Assembly: GCA_902796835.1 (NCBI GenBank)
Contig: CADBQP010000002.1
Span: 1 to 62,240, forward strand
Length of the DNA stretch: 62,240 bases
From: an uncultured Bacteroidales bacterium
GTDB taxonomy: Bacteria > Bacteroidota > Bacteroidia > Bacteroidales > Bacteroidaceae
Direction: 5' to 3'
Both the position numbers and the translations under genes were made by a program. The notes under the pieces are model-generated. The model was not told the DNA's origin. It saw nothing but the letters and a program-made list of their open reading frames with translations, and searched no databases. Below are positions 46,339 through 54,605 of the stretch, piece after piece (the first letter of the stretch is position 1; each line of letters begins with the position of its first letter).

Positions 46339-48744
46339 ATGAACAAAAACGTTCTCACCGCCCTACTCTGCTTCATGGGCCTCTCATTTCCCACAATGGC
46401 CGGCAATACATTGCCCGTAGAAACCGATACCACCCGCGTCATAAACCTCGAAGAGGCCATCGTGGTGAGCTCGCCAAAGGAGAACATTCCCCTGCGGCGC
46501 CAACCCGTCATGGCCACCATCGTTGGCAAAGAAGACATAGCTGCTCTTGGAGCCGGCTCTCTTAAAGAGGCCGCCGTGGTTGTTCCCTCCCTCTATATGC
46601 CTCAATATGGTTCGCGCCTCACTTCGGCTACCTACATTCGCGGCATCGGGTCGCGCAGCGGAATGCCGGCCGTCGGCATGTATGTAGACAATATGCCCTA
46701 TCTCGAAAAATCGGCCTTCGATTTCAAATTTCTCGACGTGGAGCGCATCGACGTGATGCGCGGTCCACAAAACACCCTCTACGGCCGCAACACCGTGGGC
46801 GGACTGGTGCGCATTGCCACAGCCGACCCGCTCAAAAATCGCGGCACCGACATGCTGCTCTCCGCCTCAGGACGAGGAGGCAAGCGGCTGGCACAATTCA
46901 ACACCTACTTGCACGGCAGCGAAACCTGGGCTACCCAATTAGGAGCCTTCTATGAAGGAAAGCAGGGATTCTTCAGAAACGCCACCACCGGAGAGCGCGC
47001 CGACCGAAGCCGGGCAACCGGAGCTAAGCTCCACAGCGCATGGAAGCCCTCCAGCCAACTGCGATTCGACCTCAACGCCACCTATGAATACAGCGACGAG
47101 CATAGCAACCCATACATGCTCCTGGCCGACACCATCAGCCACGCAGCCACAGGGCAGATTGCGCAAAACCGACAGAGCACCTATCGCCGCAACCTGCTCA
47201 CCACGGGCCTCGGCATCGGCTATGCTGCCCAGAATTTCACATTCAACTCGCAAACTACCTGGCAGTACCTCGAAGACCGCCTGACCATGGACCAGGACTT
47301 CATGGCCATCGACCTCTTCACTCTGGCACAACGCCAACGCTTGAACAGCCTCACACAAGAATTCACCATCAAGAGCAAAGAAACCGCCAAGTGGCAATGG
47401 ACCACCGGACTCTTTGGAAACTACAGTTGGATGCGCACCTCGTGTCCTGTTAACTTCTGGACCGACGGCATGGCCTACCTGAACCAGCAGTTTGCCAACG
47501 TATTCAGAGGAGTGCCCCATGCCATGTCGCTCGAAATCACAGACCCCAACATGGGATTCGACGCCAGTTTTAAGACACCTACAGCCAACGTCGCCATCTT
47601 TCACCAGTCCACTTTCCGCGACATCCTCACCAGTGGCCTCTCGCTCACTATAGGCCTGCGCCTCGACTACGACTACCAAAGCCTCTGCCTGAACAGCGGA
47701 GTCATTGCGCCCATCAACTACGCCTACTCCATGCCTGCCTACCGCGTGAATGCCAACCTATCGGCTTCGCCCGAAATGCAAGGCAGCGAGAGCGACCACA
47801 CCTGGCAACTGCTTCCCAAAATAGCCCTGCAATACGACTTCGAAAACAACCTTGGCAACGTATACATTCTCGCTTCGAAGGGCTATCGCAGCGGCGGATA
47901 CAACATTCAAACCTATTCCGACCTGAGCCAAACCATGTTGCGACGCGACATGATGATGGGCATCAGTAACTACCTTGGCCAACTCTTCGACAACCTGCCC
48001 TTGCCGCCAGCCATGAGAGAACAGCACAAACAAATGGTGCAAGGCTACATCACCCCTTACATTCCCGAAGCCCCCGCCACCAGTTCCCTGCACTATGACG
48101 CTGAAACTTCATGGAACTTCGAACTGGGCACCCACCTCAACCTTTTCGACAACCGCGTGCAAATCGACGCAGCCACCTATTTCATTCGCACCCAAAACCA
48201 ACAACTCTCACGCTTCGCCGCCACCGGAATGGGCCGCGAACTCGTCAATGCAGGCAAGAGCCATAGCTGCGGCGGCGAAATCAGTGTACGCAGTGCCTGG
48301 TTCAACAACCGCTTGCTTCTCACCACGGGCTACGGTTTTACGCACGCCATTTTCAAAAACTACGACTTGGGCCAGCGAAACGGACAGGTGGTGGACTACA
48401 CCGACAACCGAGTGCCTTTCGTGCCTCGCCACACTTTCGTTGCCATGGCCGATTTCCGCCAGCCTCTGAGCAACAGCTTTCTCAAGGCCATCACTGCCAA
48501 CGTGAGCGCCCATGGTGCCGGCAAAATCTATTGGGACGAGGCCAACACCATGAGCCAACCCTTCAACGCTCAGCTTTCTGCACGCATTGGAGCCGAAATA
48601 GGCAATCATCTGAACATTGAATTCTGGGGAAAGAACCTCACTGGAAACAATTTCTACACCTTCCAGTTTGCCAACATGCAACGCACCTTTGCCCAGCAGT
48701 GCGAGCCTCGCCACTTCGGCGTAGACATTCGCCTGAAGTTCTAA
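46339..48744 (+). CDS. TonB-dependent receptor
   Basis: An 801-residue outer-membrane transporter with a signal peptide (to about AMAG, 22). The plug contains VINLEEAIVVSSPKEN (TonB-box-like region), VVVPSLYMPQYG, YIRGIGSRSGMPAVGMYVDNMPY and DVERIDVMRGPQNTLYGRNTVGGLVRI, the standard receptor signature. The barrel ends FGVDIRLKF. It lacks the CarboxypepD_reg extension of SusC or Oar types and has no SusD partner, which suggests siderophore, haem or cofactor uptake; its place after feoB hints at iron, but it has its own promoter and no direct evidence of substrate. Confidence 0.9.
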   Translation: MNKNVLTALLCFMGLSFPTMAGNTLPVETDTTRVINLEEAIVVSSPKENIPLRRQPVMATIVGKEDIAALGAGSLKEAAVVVPSLYMPQYGSRLTSATYIRGIGSRSGMPAVGMYVDNMPYLEKSAFDFKFLDVERIDVMRGPQNTLYGRNTVGGLVRIATADPLKNRGTDMLLSASGRGGKRLAQFNTYLHGSETWATQLGAFYEGKQGFFRNATTGERADRSRATGAKLHSAWKPSSQLRFDLNATYEYSDEHSNPYMLLADTISHAATGQIAQNRQSTYRRNLLTTGLGIGYAAQNFTFNSQTTWQYLEDRLTMDQDFMAIDLFTLAQRQRLNSLTQEFTIKSKETAKWQWTTGLFGNYSWMRTSCPVNFWTDGMAYLNQQFANVFRGVPHAMSLEITDPNMGFDASFKTPTANVAIFHQSTFRDILTSGLSLTIGLRLDYDYQSLCLNSGVIAPINYAYSMPAYRVNANLSASPEMQGSESDHTWQLLPKIALQYDFENNLGNVYILASKGYRSGGYNIQTYSDLSQTMLRRDMMMGISNYLGQLFDNLPLPPAMREQHKQMVQGYITPYIPEAPATSSLHYDAETSWNFELGTHLNLFDNRVQIDAATYFIRTQNQQLSRFAATGMGRELVNAGKSHSCGGEISVRSAWFNNRLLLTTGYGFTHAIFKNYDLGQRNGQVVDYTDNRVPFVPRHTFVAMADFRQPLSNSFLKAITANVSAHGAGKIYWDEANTMSQPFNAQLSARIGAEIGNHLNIEFWGKNLTGNNFYTFQFANMQRTFAQQCEPRHFGVDIRLKF

Positions 48745-48771
48745 ACCCGCAAAACAGTTAACCCAATAAAT

Positions 48772-48811
48772 AAGCGCGGCAACACGTGATTGAGTCACAT
48801 GTTGCCGCGCT
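48772..48811. terminator. Bidirectional terminator
   Basis: AGCGCGGCAACA (from 48773) pairs with the GTTGCCGCGCT arm (48801-48811) between the convergent TonB receptor and FKBP genes. Confidence 0.8.
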
Positions 48812-48844
48812 AACTTCAATTATCCGGGCAGGACCGCAAAGAAA

Positions 48845-49537
48845 TTATTTCCAGCTTCCTGCTACTGTTCCCTTACGATAGTATGCCTTTAGTTCCACCG
48901 TAAAGTGGAGCACGGAATGGGCCGGTATAGACGTGAGTGTTTGTTCACCGTAGGCAAGGTCGGGGTGAATATAAAGTTGCCAACGGTCGCCAACGTGCAT
49001 TTTCTGGATGGCAGTGGCAAAACCTGCCACGCTGCCACCTGCCTGCATCAGCGAAGGAGTGCAGAGGCTCTTATCGAAAATGATATCTTCCTCGGCCGAG
49101 GTGCCGCTGTGGTCGAACACGTAGCCCTTCGGATGAAGAGTCGTTGGAATGAGGCGGCCTATGTAGTTCACATGCACACTGTCGGAATAGATGGGACAGC
49201 CAGGCCCCACACCCGTATTCTCAACATACACCACCACGGTGTCGCTACTTTCAATTGTGGCGCCAACAGGCTTTTGCCAGTTCGTGAAGAGTCGCCAAGG
49301 GGTGAATTCTTGCCAGTTGTCGCCATGCAGGGCACGTGCTTCTACCACGGCGGCACGCGCCTGACCAAGCACGGCAGCAAAGGCCGAGTCGTTGCGGGCC
49401 GTCCAGTTGGCATACTCGTTGAGCGAATCGTCGTCGTTTTCGCTGCAACTGGCCAAAGCGGCAGTGCACATCAGCACGAGTGCCACCGCCGAGAACCATC
49501 CCCGGGTGAGCATTGCGAATTTTGAAGTCTTTTCCAT
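48845..49537 (-). CDS. FKBP-type peptidyl-prolyl isomerase lipoprotein
   Basis: A 230-residue lipoprotein (hydrophobic stretch then ALASC, lipid Cys near residue 31). The C-terminal FKBP domain shows VHVNYIGRL, GYVFDHSGT, GFATAIQKMHVGDRWQLYIHPDLAYG and HSVLHFTVELKAY, the core isomerase blocks. The N-terminal ~100 residues are less conserved. It likely assists protein folding at the outer membrane. It is 33 nt downstream of glyS on the same strand. Confidence 0.85.
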   Translation of the reverse strand: MEKTSKFAMLTRGWFSAVALVLMCTAALASCSENDDDSLNEYANWTARNDSAFAAVLGQARAAVVEARALHGDNWQEFTPWRLFTNWQKPVGATIESSDTVVVYVENTGVGPGCPIYSDSVHVNYIGRLIPTTLHPKGYVFDHSGTSAEEDIIFDKSLCTPSLMQAGGSVAGFATAIQKMHVGDRWQLYIHPDLAYGEQTLTSIPAHSVLHFTVELKAYYRKGTVAGSWK

Positions 49538-49570
49538 GATGGATGTGAATGTAGAGAAAAGGATTTGTTC

Positions 49571-51109
49571 TTATACTAATTTTTTAAGCAGGCTTGTAAG
49601 GCTCACTTTCTCTTCAATGAGACTGCGTAGCTGCTCTATGCTCACGCGCTGCTGTTCCATGGTGTCGCGGTCGCGCAGGGTCACGGTGCCGTCGCTCAGC
49701 GTGTCGTGGTCCACGGTTATGCAATAGGGTGTGCCCACCGCGTCTTGCCTACGATAGCGCTTGCCGATGGTGTCTTTTTCTTCATACTTACAATTGAAGT
49801 GGAACTTGAGTTCGTCCATTATCTCACGGGCCTTCTCGGGCAGTCCGTCCTTGCGCACCAGCGGCAGGATGGCCAACTTGGTGGGAGCCAAGGCTGCAGG
49901 CAGCTTCAGCACCACGCGGGTGTCGCCGCCTTCGAGCTGCTCTTCGGTATAGGCATGACACATAATTGAGAGGAACATGCGGTCCACACCGATACTGGTT
50001 TCTATGTCATAGGGCGTATAGCTTTCGTTGGTCTCGGGGTCGAAATACTTAATGCTGCGACCCGAGAACTTTTCGTGCTGCTTCAGGTCGAAGTCAGTGC
50101 GAGAGTGTATGCCTTCCACCTCTTTGAAACCAAACGGCATGTGGAATTCTATGTCGGTAGCGGCATTGGCATAGTGGGCCAGCTTTTCGTGGTCGTGGAA
50201 ACGGTAGTTCTCAGCTCCGAAGCCCAGGGCCTGGTGCCACTTCATGCGCAGTTCCTTCCATTTGTTGAACCATTCCATTTCTGTGCCCGGTTTTACGAAG
50301 AACTGCATCTCCATCTGCTCAAACTCTCGCATGCGGAAAATGAATTGGCGAGCCACAATTTCATTGCGGAAGGCCTTGCCGATTTGCGCAATACCAAAGG
50401 GTATTTTCATGCGGCCAGTCTTCTGCACGTTCAGGTAGTTTACGAAAATGCCCTGTGCCGTTTCGGGACGCAAATAGATGGTCGAAGCGCCTTCGGCCGT
50501 TGAGCCCATTTCTGTTTTGAACATCAGGTTGAACTGGCGCACGTCGGTCCAGTTGCGAGTGCCGCTGATGGGGCAAACTATTTCTTCGTCGATGATGATT
50601 TGCTTGAGTTCGGCCAGGTCGCCAGCGTTCATGGCCGCAGCAAAACGCTCATGCAGGGCATCACGTTTCTTGATGTGTTCCTGCACTCTGGGATTTGTTT
50701 GGCAGAACATGGCCTCGTCGAAGGCCTCGCCGAAGCGTTTGCGCGCCTTGGCCACTTCTTTCTGAATCTTTTCATCATATTTGGCCAGTTGGTCTTCAAT
50801 GAGCACGTCGGCACGGTAGCGTTTCTTCGAATCGCGGTTGTCGATGAGCGGGTCGTTGAAGGCATCCACATGGCCGCTGGCCTTCCAAATGGTGGGGTGC
50901 ATAAAGATGGCGCTGTCTATGCCCACAATGTTGTCGTGGAGCAACACCATCGACTGCCACCAATACTGCTTGATATTGTTTTTGAGCTCCACACCGTTCT
51001 GTCCGTAGTCATAGACAGCGCCCAGACCGTCGTAGATATCGCTGCTGGGGAACACAAAACCGTATTCCTTACAGTGCGAAATAATTTTCTTGAAAACGTC
51101 TTCTGCCAT
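49571..51109 (-). CDS. glyS: Glycyl-tRNA synthetase (single-subunit alpha2 type)
   Basis: Charges tRNA-Gly. The 512-residue class II enzyme is of the homodimeric type, not the alpha/beta type: CKEYGFVFPSSDIYDGLGAVYDYG at the N-terminus, TIYLRPETAQGIFVNYLNV, GIAQIGKAFRNEIVARQFIFRMREFEQMEMQFF (motif 2), and DRMFLSIMCHAYTEEQ then VVLKLPAALAPTKLAILPL (motif 3 and anticodon-binding domain). A typical insertion (residues ~100-190) is present. Confidence 0.95.
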   Translation of the reverse strand: MAEDVFKKIISHCKEYGFVFPSSDIYDGLGAVYDYGQNGVELKNNIKQYWWQSMVLLHDNIVGIDSAIFMHPTIWKASGHVDAFNDPLIDNRDSKKRYRADVLIEDQLAKYDEKIQKEVAKARKRFGEAFDEAMFCQTNPRVQEHIKKRDALHERFAAAMNAGDLAELKQIIIDEEIVCPISGTRNWTDVRQFNLMFKTEMGSTAEGASTIYLRPETAQGIFVNYLNVQKTGRMKIPFGIAQIGKAFRNEIVARQFIFRMREFEQMEMQFFVKPGTEMEWFNKWKELRMKWHQALGFGAENYRFHDHEKLAHYANAATDIEFHMPFGFKEVEGIHSRTDFDLKQHEKFSGRSIKYFDPETNESYTPYDIETSIGVDRMFLSIMCHAYTEEQLEGGDTRVVLKLPAALAPTKLAILPLVRKDGLPEKAREIMDELKFHFNCKYEEKDTIGKRYRRQDAVGTPYCITVDHDTLSDGTVTLRDRDTMEQQRVSIEQLRSLIEEKVSLTSLLKKLV

Positions 51110-51140
51110 ATTCTGTTTTTATATTGTTTTTTTCAGCGCA

Positions 51141-51148
51141 CAAAATTA
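51141..51148 (-). promoter_or_regulatory. -7 promoter box for glyS
   Basis: Minus-strand TAATTTTG (TAnnTTTG), 32 nt upstream of the glyS start. The -33 region is only a partial match. Confidence 0.45.
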
Positions 51149-51182
51149 AGTCAAACCTCTCAATCGGCGAAACCCAAGGCAC

Positions 51183-51225
51183 AAAAAAAGCATCGACGGC
51201 TAATCTTCATAGCTATCGATGCTTG
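51183..51225 (-). terminator. Terminator after tRNA-Pro
   Basis: On the minus strand GCATCGA...TCGATGC followed by seven T, just 3' of the tRNA. Confidence 0.75.
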
Positions 51226-51232
51226 CAATTGG

Positions 51233-51307
51233 TCGGGGTGACTGGATTCGAACCAGCGACCTCGCGCCCCCCAGACGCACACTCTAACCGGGCTGAGCTA
51301 CACCCCG
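51233..51307 (-). tRNA. tRNA-Pro (anticodon GGG)
   Basis: Read on the minus strand: acceptor CGGGGTG/CACCCCG with the C1-G72 pair and discriminator A that mark bacterial tRNA-Pro; D stem GCTC/GAGT; anticodon loop CTGGGGG giving GGG for codon CCC (and CCU); T stem with loop TTCGAAT. CCA is not encoded. A strong promoter and a terminator flank it, so it is a single-gene unit. Confidence 0.95.
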
Positions 51308-51318
51308 AATTGCGGGTG

Positions 51319-51350
51319 CAAAAGTAAGACGTTTTTTTTATTCCAACAAA
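51319..51350 (-). promoter_or_regulatory. Promoter for tRNA-Pro
   Basis: Minus strand: TTTG (51350-51347), 20-bp spacer, TACTTTTG (51326-51319), 12 nt before the tRNA 5' end. Confidence 0.8.
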
Positions 51351-51407
51351 TTTATGCGGAACTTTTTTTGAAATTTCTTGCCTTTTCAGCCTCTTCCGAG
51401 TTCAAGA

Positions 51408-52286
51408 CTAAGGGATTTCTATGGTATAGCCGCCTTCCCACATGCGCCGGCTGCCGAGTCGCTGCACGTAGGGACGCATGTTGAGCGGACCGTCAAATCC
51501 TTCGTAGTCGGGCAGGCCATACCAGGGCTCGAAACACACGTAGGGGCAATGCACGCCCTGCATGGACCATATAAGCCAGCAGGGAGCCGTGGAGTAGACT
51601 GTGGCCACGGGGCGGCGCTGCGTGTCGAGCAAGATGAGGCCCTTGACCTCGGATTTTTCGAGGATGATGGCTTCGTTGGCAAAGGTGGCCACACTCACGG
51701 GCAGCAATCCCTCGCCGTTCAGGGGTACGTCGAAGTGTTCGGGCTGCAGGCAGCCTTGCTCGCGGGCCCGAAGTATGTGGGTGGGCTTGCCAATGAACTT
51801 CACGTAGCCGTTCTCGACTTCGTTTTCGTTGAAGTCGGGCAAATTGAGGGCAGGGTGGCCGCCCATTTGGAAGAACATGGGCTTGTCGCTATAGTTGTCG
51901 ACATAGAACTTGGCGCGCACCTTGCGGTTCCACAGGCTATAGTCTATGGTTACGCGGAAGGGGAAGGGGAACGACTTCATGTCGTCGGCCGTGCTCATGT
52001 ATTCAAAGCGGGCGCGTGCCGGAGTATATTGCGTGCCTTTCCACGTCTTAGCTCTCACAAAGCCGTGCTTGGGCATTTTATAGGTGCGGCCCTCATAGTG
52101 GAACACTCCGTTCCAGAGGCCGCCCACGGCGGGGAACAACACGGGCGAGCGTCCGCCCCAATACTTGGGGTCGCCCTGCCACATGACTTCGCGTTCGCTC
52201 ACTGTGTCGTAAATCGACTGCATCTCGGCGCCCTCGGTGCTGATCGTCACCCGAAGGCTGCGGTTCGTTAAGGTGAAAAGCTCCAT
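51408..52286 (-). CDS. Aldose 1-epimerase family protein (galactose mutarotase-like)
   Basis: A 292-residue cytosolic protein of the LacX-like aldose epimerase group. Family stretches: FTLTNRSLRVTISTEGAEMQSIYD at the start, RSPVLFPAVGGLWNG, MPKHGFVRAKTW (with the conserved His), FQMGGHPALNLP (second His) and YVCFEPWYGLPD (C-terminal acidic region). It likely interconverts anomers of a sugar or sugar phosphate; the true substrate is not evident. It stands between tRNA-Pro and gldH. Confidence 0.85.
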   Translation of the reverse strand: MELFTLTNRSLRVTISTEGAEMQSIYDTVSEREVMWQGDPKYWGGRSPVLFPAVGGLWNGVFHYEGRTYKMPKHGFVRAKTWKGTQYTPARARFEYMSTADDMKSFPFPFRVTIDYSLWNRKVRAKFYVDNYSDKPMFFQMGGHPALNLPDFNENEVENGYVKFIGKPTHILRAREQGCLQPEHFDVPLNGEGLLPVSVATFANEAIILEKSEVKGLILLDTQRRPVATVYSTAPCWLIWSMQGVHCPYVCFEPWYGLPDYEGFDGPLNMRPYVQRLGSRRMWEGGYTIEIP

Positions 52287-52430
52287 AATATTAATATGTA
52301 TTTAAGATTAGGTTCTTGATGTTTGAGAAATTCGGGACGTCTTCCTGCACAGGCCACCCATGCCGGCCAGCAGGCTATGGGCGAAGCCTTTCTGGGCTGC
52401 AGCAAAGGGAGCTGCTCGCCCTCAGGGGCG

Positions 52431-52940
52431 CTATGGCGAATAGATTCTTATGCCCACGTCGGCCACACCGGGCAGCAGGTCGCGCCTCATGATGTGCCTC
52501 ACGCGCAGATACCCCCACGTTCCCCGGCTCAGCCTCAGCGTGTCGAGCCCGTAGCAGAACTGGTGCATGCTGGTACCCTGCCCTTCGCTGTCGCCCATCG
52601 GGTTTGTCATTTTGCAGGCCAGTGTGTCGCAGCGCTGCTCAAGGGCGCCCCCTGGTGTATGCCACACTTGTCTCACCTCAATCCAAAGTGTCTGGAAGGG
52701 ATAGCCCACAGCCTGGCTTGTGCGCACTCCCAGTTCTATGGCATAGTTGTCGGTTTGTGTCAGGGTGTCGACAGTGTAGGTGAGCGTGTCGATCATTTCC
52801 CAACCTTCCACGGGAGTGGCGCAATAGTGGTGATATATGGTGCGCTGGCGGCAGCCAGCCATGAGCAGCAGGGCGATGGTCAAGGCCAGCGCCACCTTTG
52901 CGGCCCCGCGCGGGCTGCTCGCAACACGGAGGCTACCCAC
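52431..52940 (-). CDS. gldH: Gliding motility/T9SS lipoprotein GldH
   Basis: A lipoprotein with hydrophobic stretch VALALTIALLLMAGC followed by RQRTIYHHY. The body (EGWEMIDTLTYTVDTLTQTDNYAIELGVRTSQAVGYPFQTLW...GTWGYLRVRHIMRRDLLPGVADVGIRI) matches GldH. I propose the GTG at 52940, which overlaps the ricT stop (GTGGGTAG) and gives 169 residues; an ATG at 53015 would add 25 residues of Ala/Thr-rich sequence inside ricT. GldH is needed for gliding and linked to type IX secretion in Flavobacterium, consistent with the sorting tails in this window. Confidence 0.82.
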   Translation of the reverse strand: MGSLRVASSPRGAAKVALALTIALLLMAGCRQRTIYHHYCATPVEGWEMIDTLTYTVDTLTQTDNYAIELGVRTSQAVGYPFQTLWIEVRQVWHTPGGALEQRCDTLACKMTNPMGDSEGQGTSMHQFCYGLDTLRLSRGTWGYLRVRHIMRRDLLPGVADVGIRIYSP

Positions 52941-54057
52941 GGCGGTCGCGCTTGTCGCGTTGGCTGCGGCGCCCATTGTGCTTGGCACGGCGGCCTGCGT
53001 TGCGACCATTGTCAAATCGGGTCACACTCTCTTGCTCCAGCAGGTCGTTCGAACGGGGCTCTGCCGTAGCCTCGGCATTCAGCGATTCGGGCTTCAACCC
53101 CTCGCGGTTCATGCGCAACACTTCGAAGGCTCTCTCGGCCGAGATGGTCACAGCATTGGCCAGTATGCGGCGGTCTGAGCTATAAGTCACCTGGCCCGAA
53201 AGGATATCGGCCTTGAAATAATAGTATATGCCGTCGGTTGTCTCGAGCTGTATTTCGCGGCTCGGCAGTCGTTGCTGGGCTTCCATGTATTGGTCTACTT
53301 CGTAGTTGAGGCAGCACTTGAGTTTGGCACACTGCCCTGCCAGTTTTTGCGGATTGGGGGCAATGTCCTGAAAGCGGGCTGCGGCTGTCGACACGCTGTT
53401 GAAGTTTTTCACCCACGTGGCGCAACAGAGCTCACGTCCGCAGGGCCCGATTCCGCCAATGCGTCCGGCCTCCTGACGGGCACCTATCTGCCTCATTTCT
53501 ATGCGCACCCTGAAGGCTTCGGCCAGCACCTTGATGAGCTGGCGAAAGTCCACACGCCCGTCGGCTATGTAGTAGAAGATGGCTTTCTGCCCGTCGCCCT
53601 GATACTCCACGTCGCCTATTTTCATGTTCAGCCCCAGTTCTTTGGCTATTTGGCGCGAGCGTATCATGGTGCCCTGCTCCAGCGCCTTGGCTTCCTCATA
53701 TTTTTCGAGGTCCACCTGCCGCGCCTTACGATAGATGCGGCGTATTTCGGTGCCTGGCTTCAGGCTGGCTTTCTTCATTTGCAGGGCCACGAGCGGCCCC
53801 GTGAGCGACACCACGCCGATGTCGTGGCCCGGACTGGCCTCTACGGCCACCATGTCGCCCTTGGCCAGGTCGAGTCGGTTTTCGTTGCGAAAGTAGCCCT
53901 TGCGCGTGTGCTTAAACTGCACCTCCACCAGGTCGTTTTCGGTGGGTGCGGCAGCCACGTCGGCCATGTAGTCATATGTGTTGAGCTGTCGGTCTTGGCG
54001 CCCCACTCCGCGGCAGCTAAGGCCGCAGGGGTAGTCTCCCGAACAAAAGTCGTTCAT
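52933..54057 (-). CDS. ricT: PSP1-domain protein RicT (YaaT)
   Basis: The ATG at 54057 gives 374 residues; the longer form from 54171 runs through the promoter. The PSP1 domain includes VEVQFKHTRKGYF, DIGVVSLTG, KAIFYYIADGRVDFRQLIKVLAEAFRVRIEMRQIGARQEA, then GGIGPCGRELCCATW and KLKCCLNYEVD, Cys clusters that bind iron-sulfur in the RicAFT complex of Bacillus. A further N-terminal Cys set (C5, C11, C15) is present. The C-terminus is basic and low-complexity. gldH follows with an overlap, an arrangement common in Bacteroidetes. Confidence 0.88.
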   Translation of the reverse strand: MNDFCSGDYPCGLSCRGVGRQDRQLNTYDYMADVAAAPTENDLVEVQFKHTRKGYFRNENRLDLAKGDMVAVEASPGHDIGVVSLTGPLVALQMKKASLKPGTEIRRIYRKARQVDLEKYEEAKALEQGTMIRSRQIAKELGLNMKIGDVEYQGDGQKAIFYYIADGRVDFRQLIKVLAEAFRVRIEMRQIGARQEAGRIGGIGPCGRELCCATWVKNFNSVSTAAARFQDIAPNPQKLAGQCAKLKCCLNYEVDQYMEAQQRLPSREIQLETTDGIYYYFKADILSGQVTYSSDRRILANAVTISAERAFEVLRMNREGLKPESLNAEATAEPRSNDLLEQESVTRFDNGRNAGRRAKHNGRRSQRDKRDRRG

Positions 54058-54140
54058 ATTGCGATATTGTTGTGATATGTTGGTTTCTTTCCTGACGGCA
54101 TCGTGCAGCGCGGTAGTGGCTGGCCGCAAGGTGCCCGCTG

Positions 54141-54172
54141 CAAAGCTACAAAAAAACTCCAAACCGCGCAAA
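54141..54172 (-). promoter_or_regulatory. Promoter for ricT-gldH
   Basis: Minus strand: TTTG (54172-54169), 20-bp spacer, TAGCTTTG (54148-54141), 84 nt before the ATG at 54057. This supports the shorter ricT start. Confidence 0.75.
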
Positions 54173-54218
54173 GGCTCCCCCGTGTTTCATTTTTTTTGGA
54201 ATGGGAGCCCAAAACCTC

Positions 54219-54271
54219 AGCGGCTTGAGAGATTTAAGAGTTGGCTCAACAGTTTAAATTGTTGAGCCAAC
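54219..54271 (+). repeat. 21-bp-period intergenic repeat, locus F (2 direct units + inverted half)
   Basis: Degenerate unit AGCGGCTTGAGAGATTTAAG (54219-54239), then GTTGGCTCAACAGTTTAAAT (54240-54260), then inverted GTTGAGCCAAC (54261-54271). Stem 54240-54250/54261-54271 is perfect. It lies between ricT (start 54057) and the terminator of the small-protein gene. Confidence 0.8.
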
Positions 54272-54360
54272 ACGCAGGCTGCCTTTTTCGTCATTTTCGG
54301 ACATTTTTCTTTTTTGGGGGGCAATCCCTCCGCCGAAATCATTGCCCTTAGGCCACACAC

Positions 54361-54403
54361 AAAAAAAAGCTCCCGCCCTTTCTAAGGGGCAGGAGCCTTT
54401 TTT
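54361..54403 (-). terminator. Terminator after the FSRRRLW small-protein gene (minus copy)
   Basis: GCTCCCGCCC (54369-54378) pairs with GGGCAGGAGC (54387-54396), one mismatch, flanked by A-run and T-run; on the minus strand it ends in eight T. Confidence 0.8.
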
Positions 54404-54422
54404 CGATGGATGAAGAGAGCTT

Positions 54423-54581
54423 TTATTCCTCCTCGTCGTCGCTCCAGAGGCGGCGACGGCTGAATTGGAAGTCGCCCTGATTGCTTTCGTTGATTTCCGT
54501 ATTCACCGAAGCACCAATCATAAGTGTTTCGGGATGCAGTTTGATTACTTTCGCTGCAGGGTTCTGATATGCTTTTTTCAT
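54423..54581 (-). CDS. 52-residue small protein ending FSRRRLWSDDEEE (copy 1)
   Basis: A short gene 24 nt downstream of the large secreted protein gene on the same strand. It begins MKKAYQNPAAKVIKLHPET and ends QFSRRRLWSDDEEE. The second copy (61766-61918) sits in the same position after the paralogous large gene and has an identical 13-residue end, with nearly identical DNA over the last ~42 bases, while the middle differs. The MKKxYxxPxxxVIxLxPE opening is a pattern I associate with small Bacteroidales proteins of unknown role. No signal peptide or known domain. Conservation next to both paralogues argues it is a real gene. Confidence 0.75.
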   Translation of the reverse strand: MKKAYQNPAAKVIKLHPETLMIGASVNTEINESNQGDFQFSRRRLWSDDEEE

Positions 54582-54605
54582 GTTGATATGTGTCGTCGTT
54601 TGTTT

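Noticed and set aside
48781-48796. CACGTG-containing palindrome as parS
   Set aside because: Only the CACGTG core matches; the sequence is explained as the loop side of a terminator hairpin and is far from parAB.
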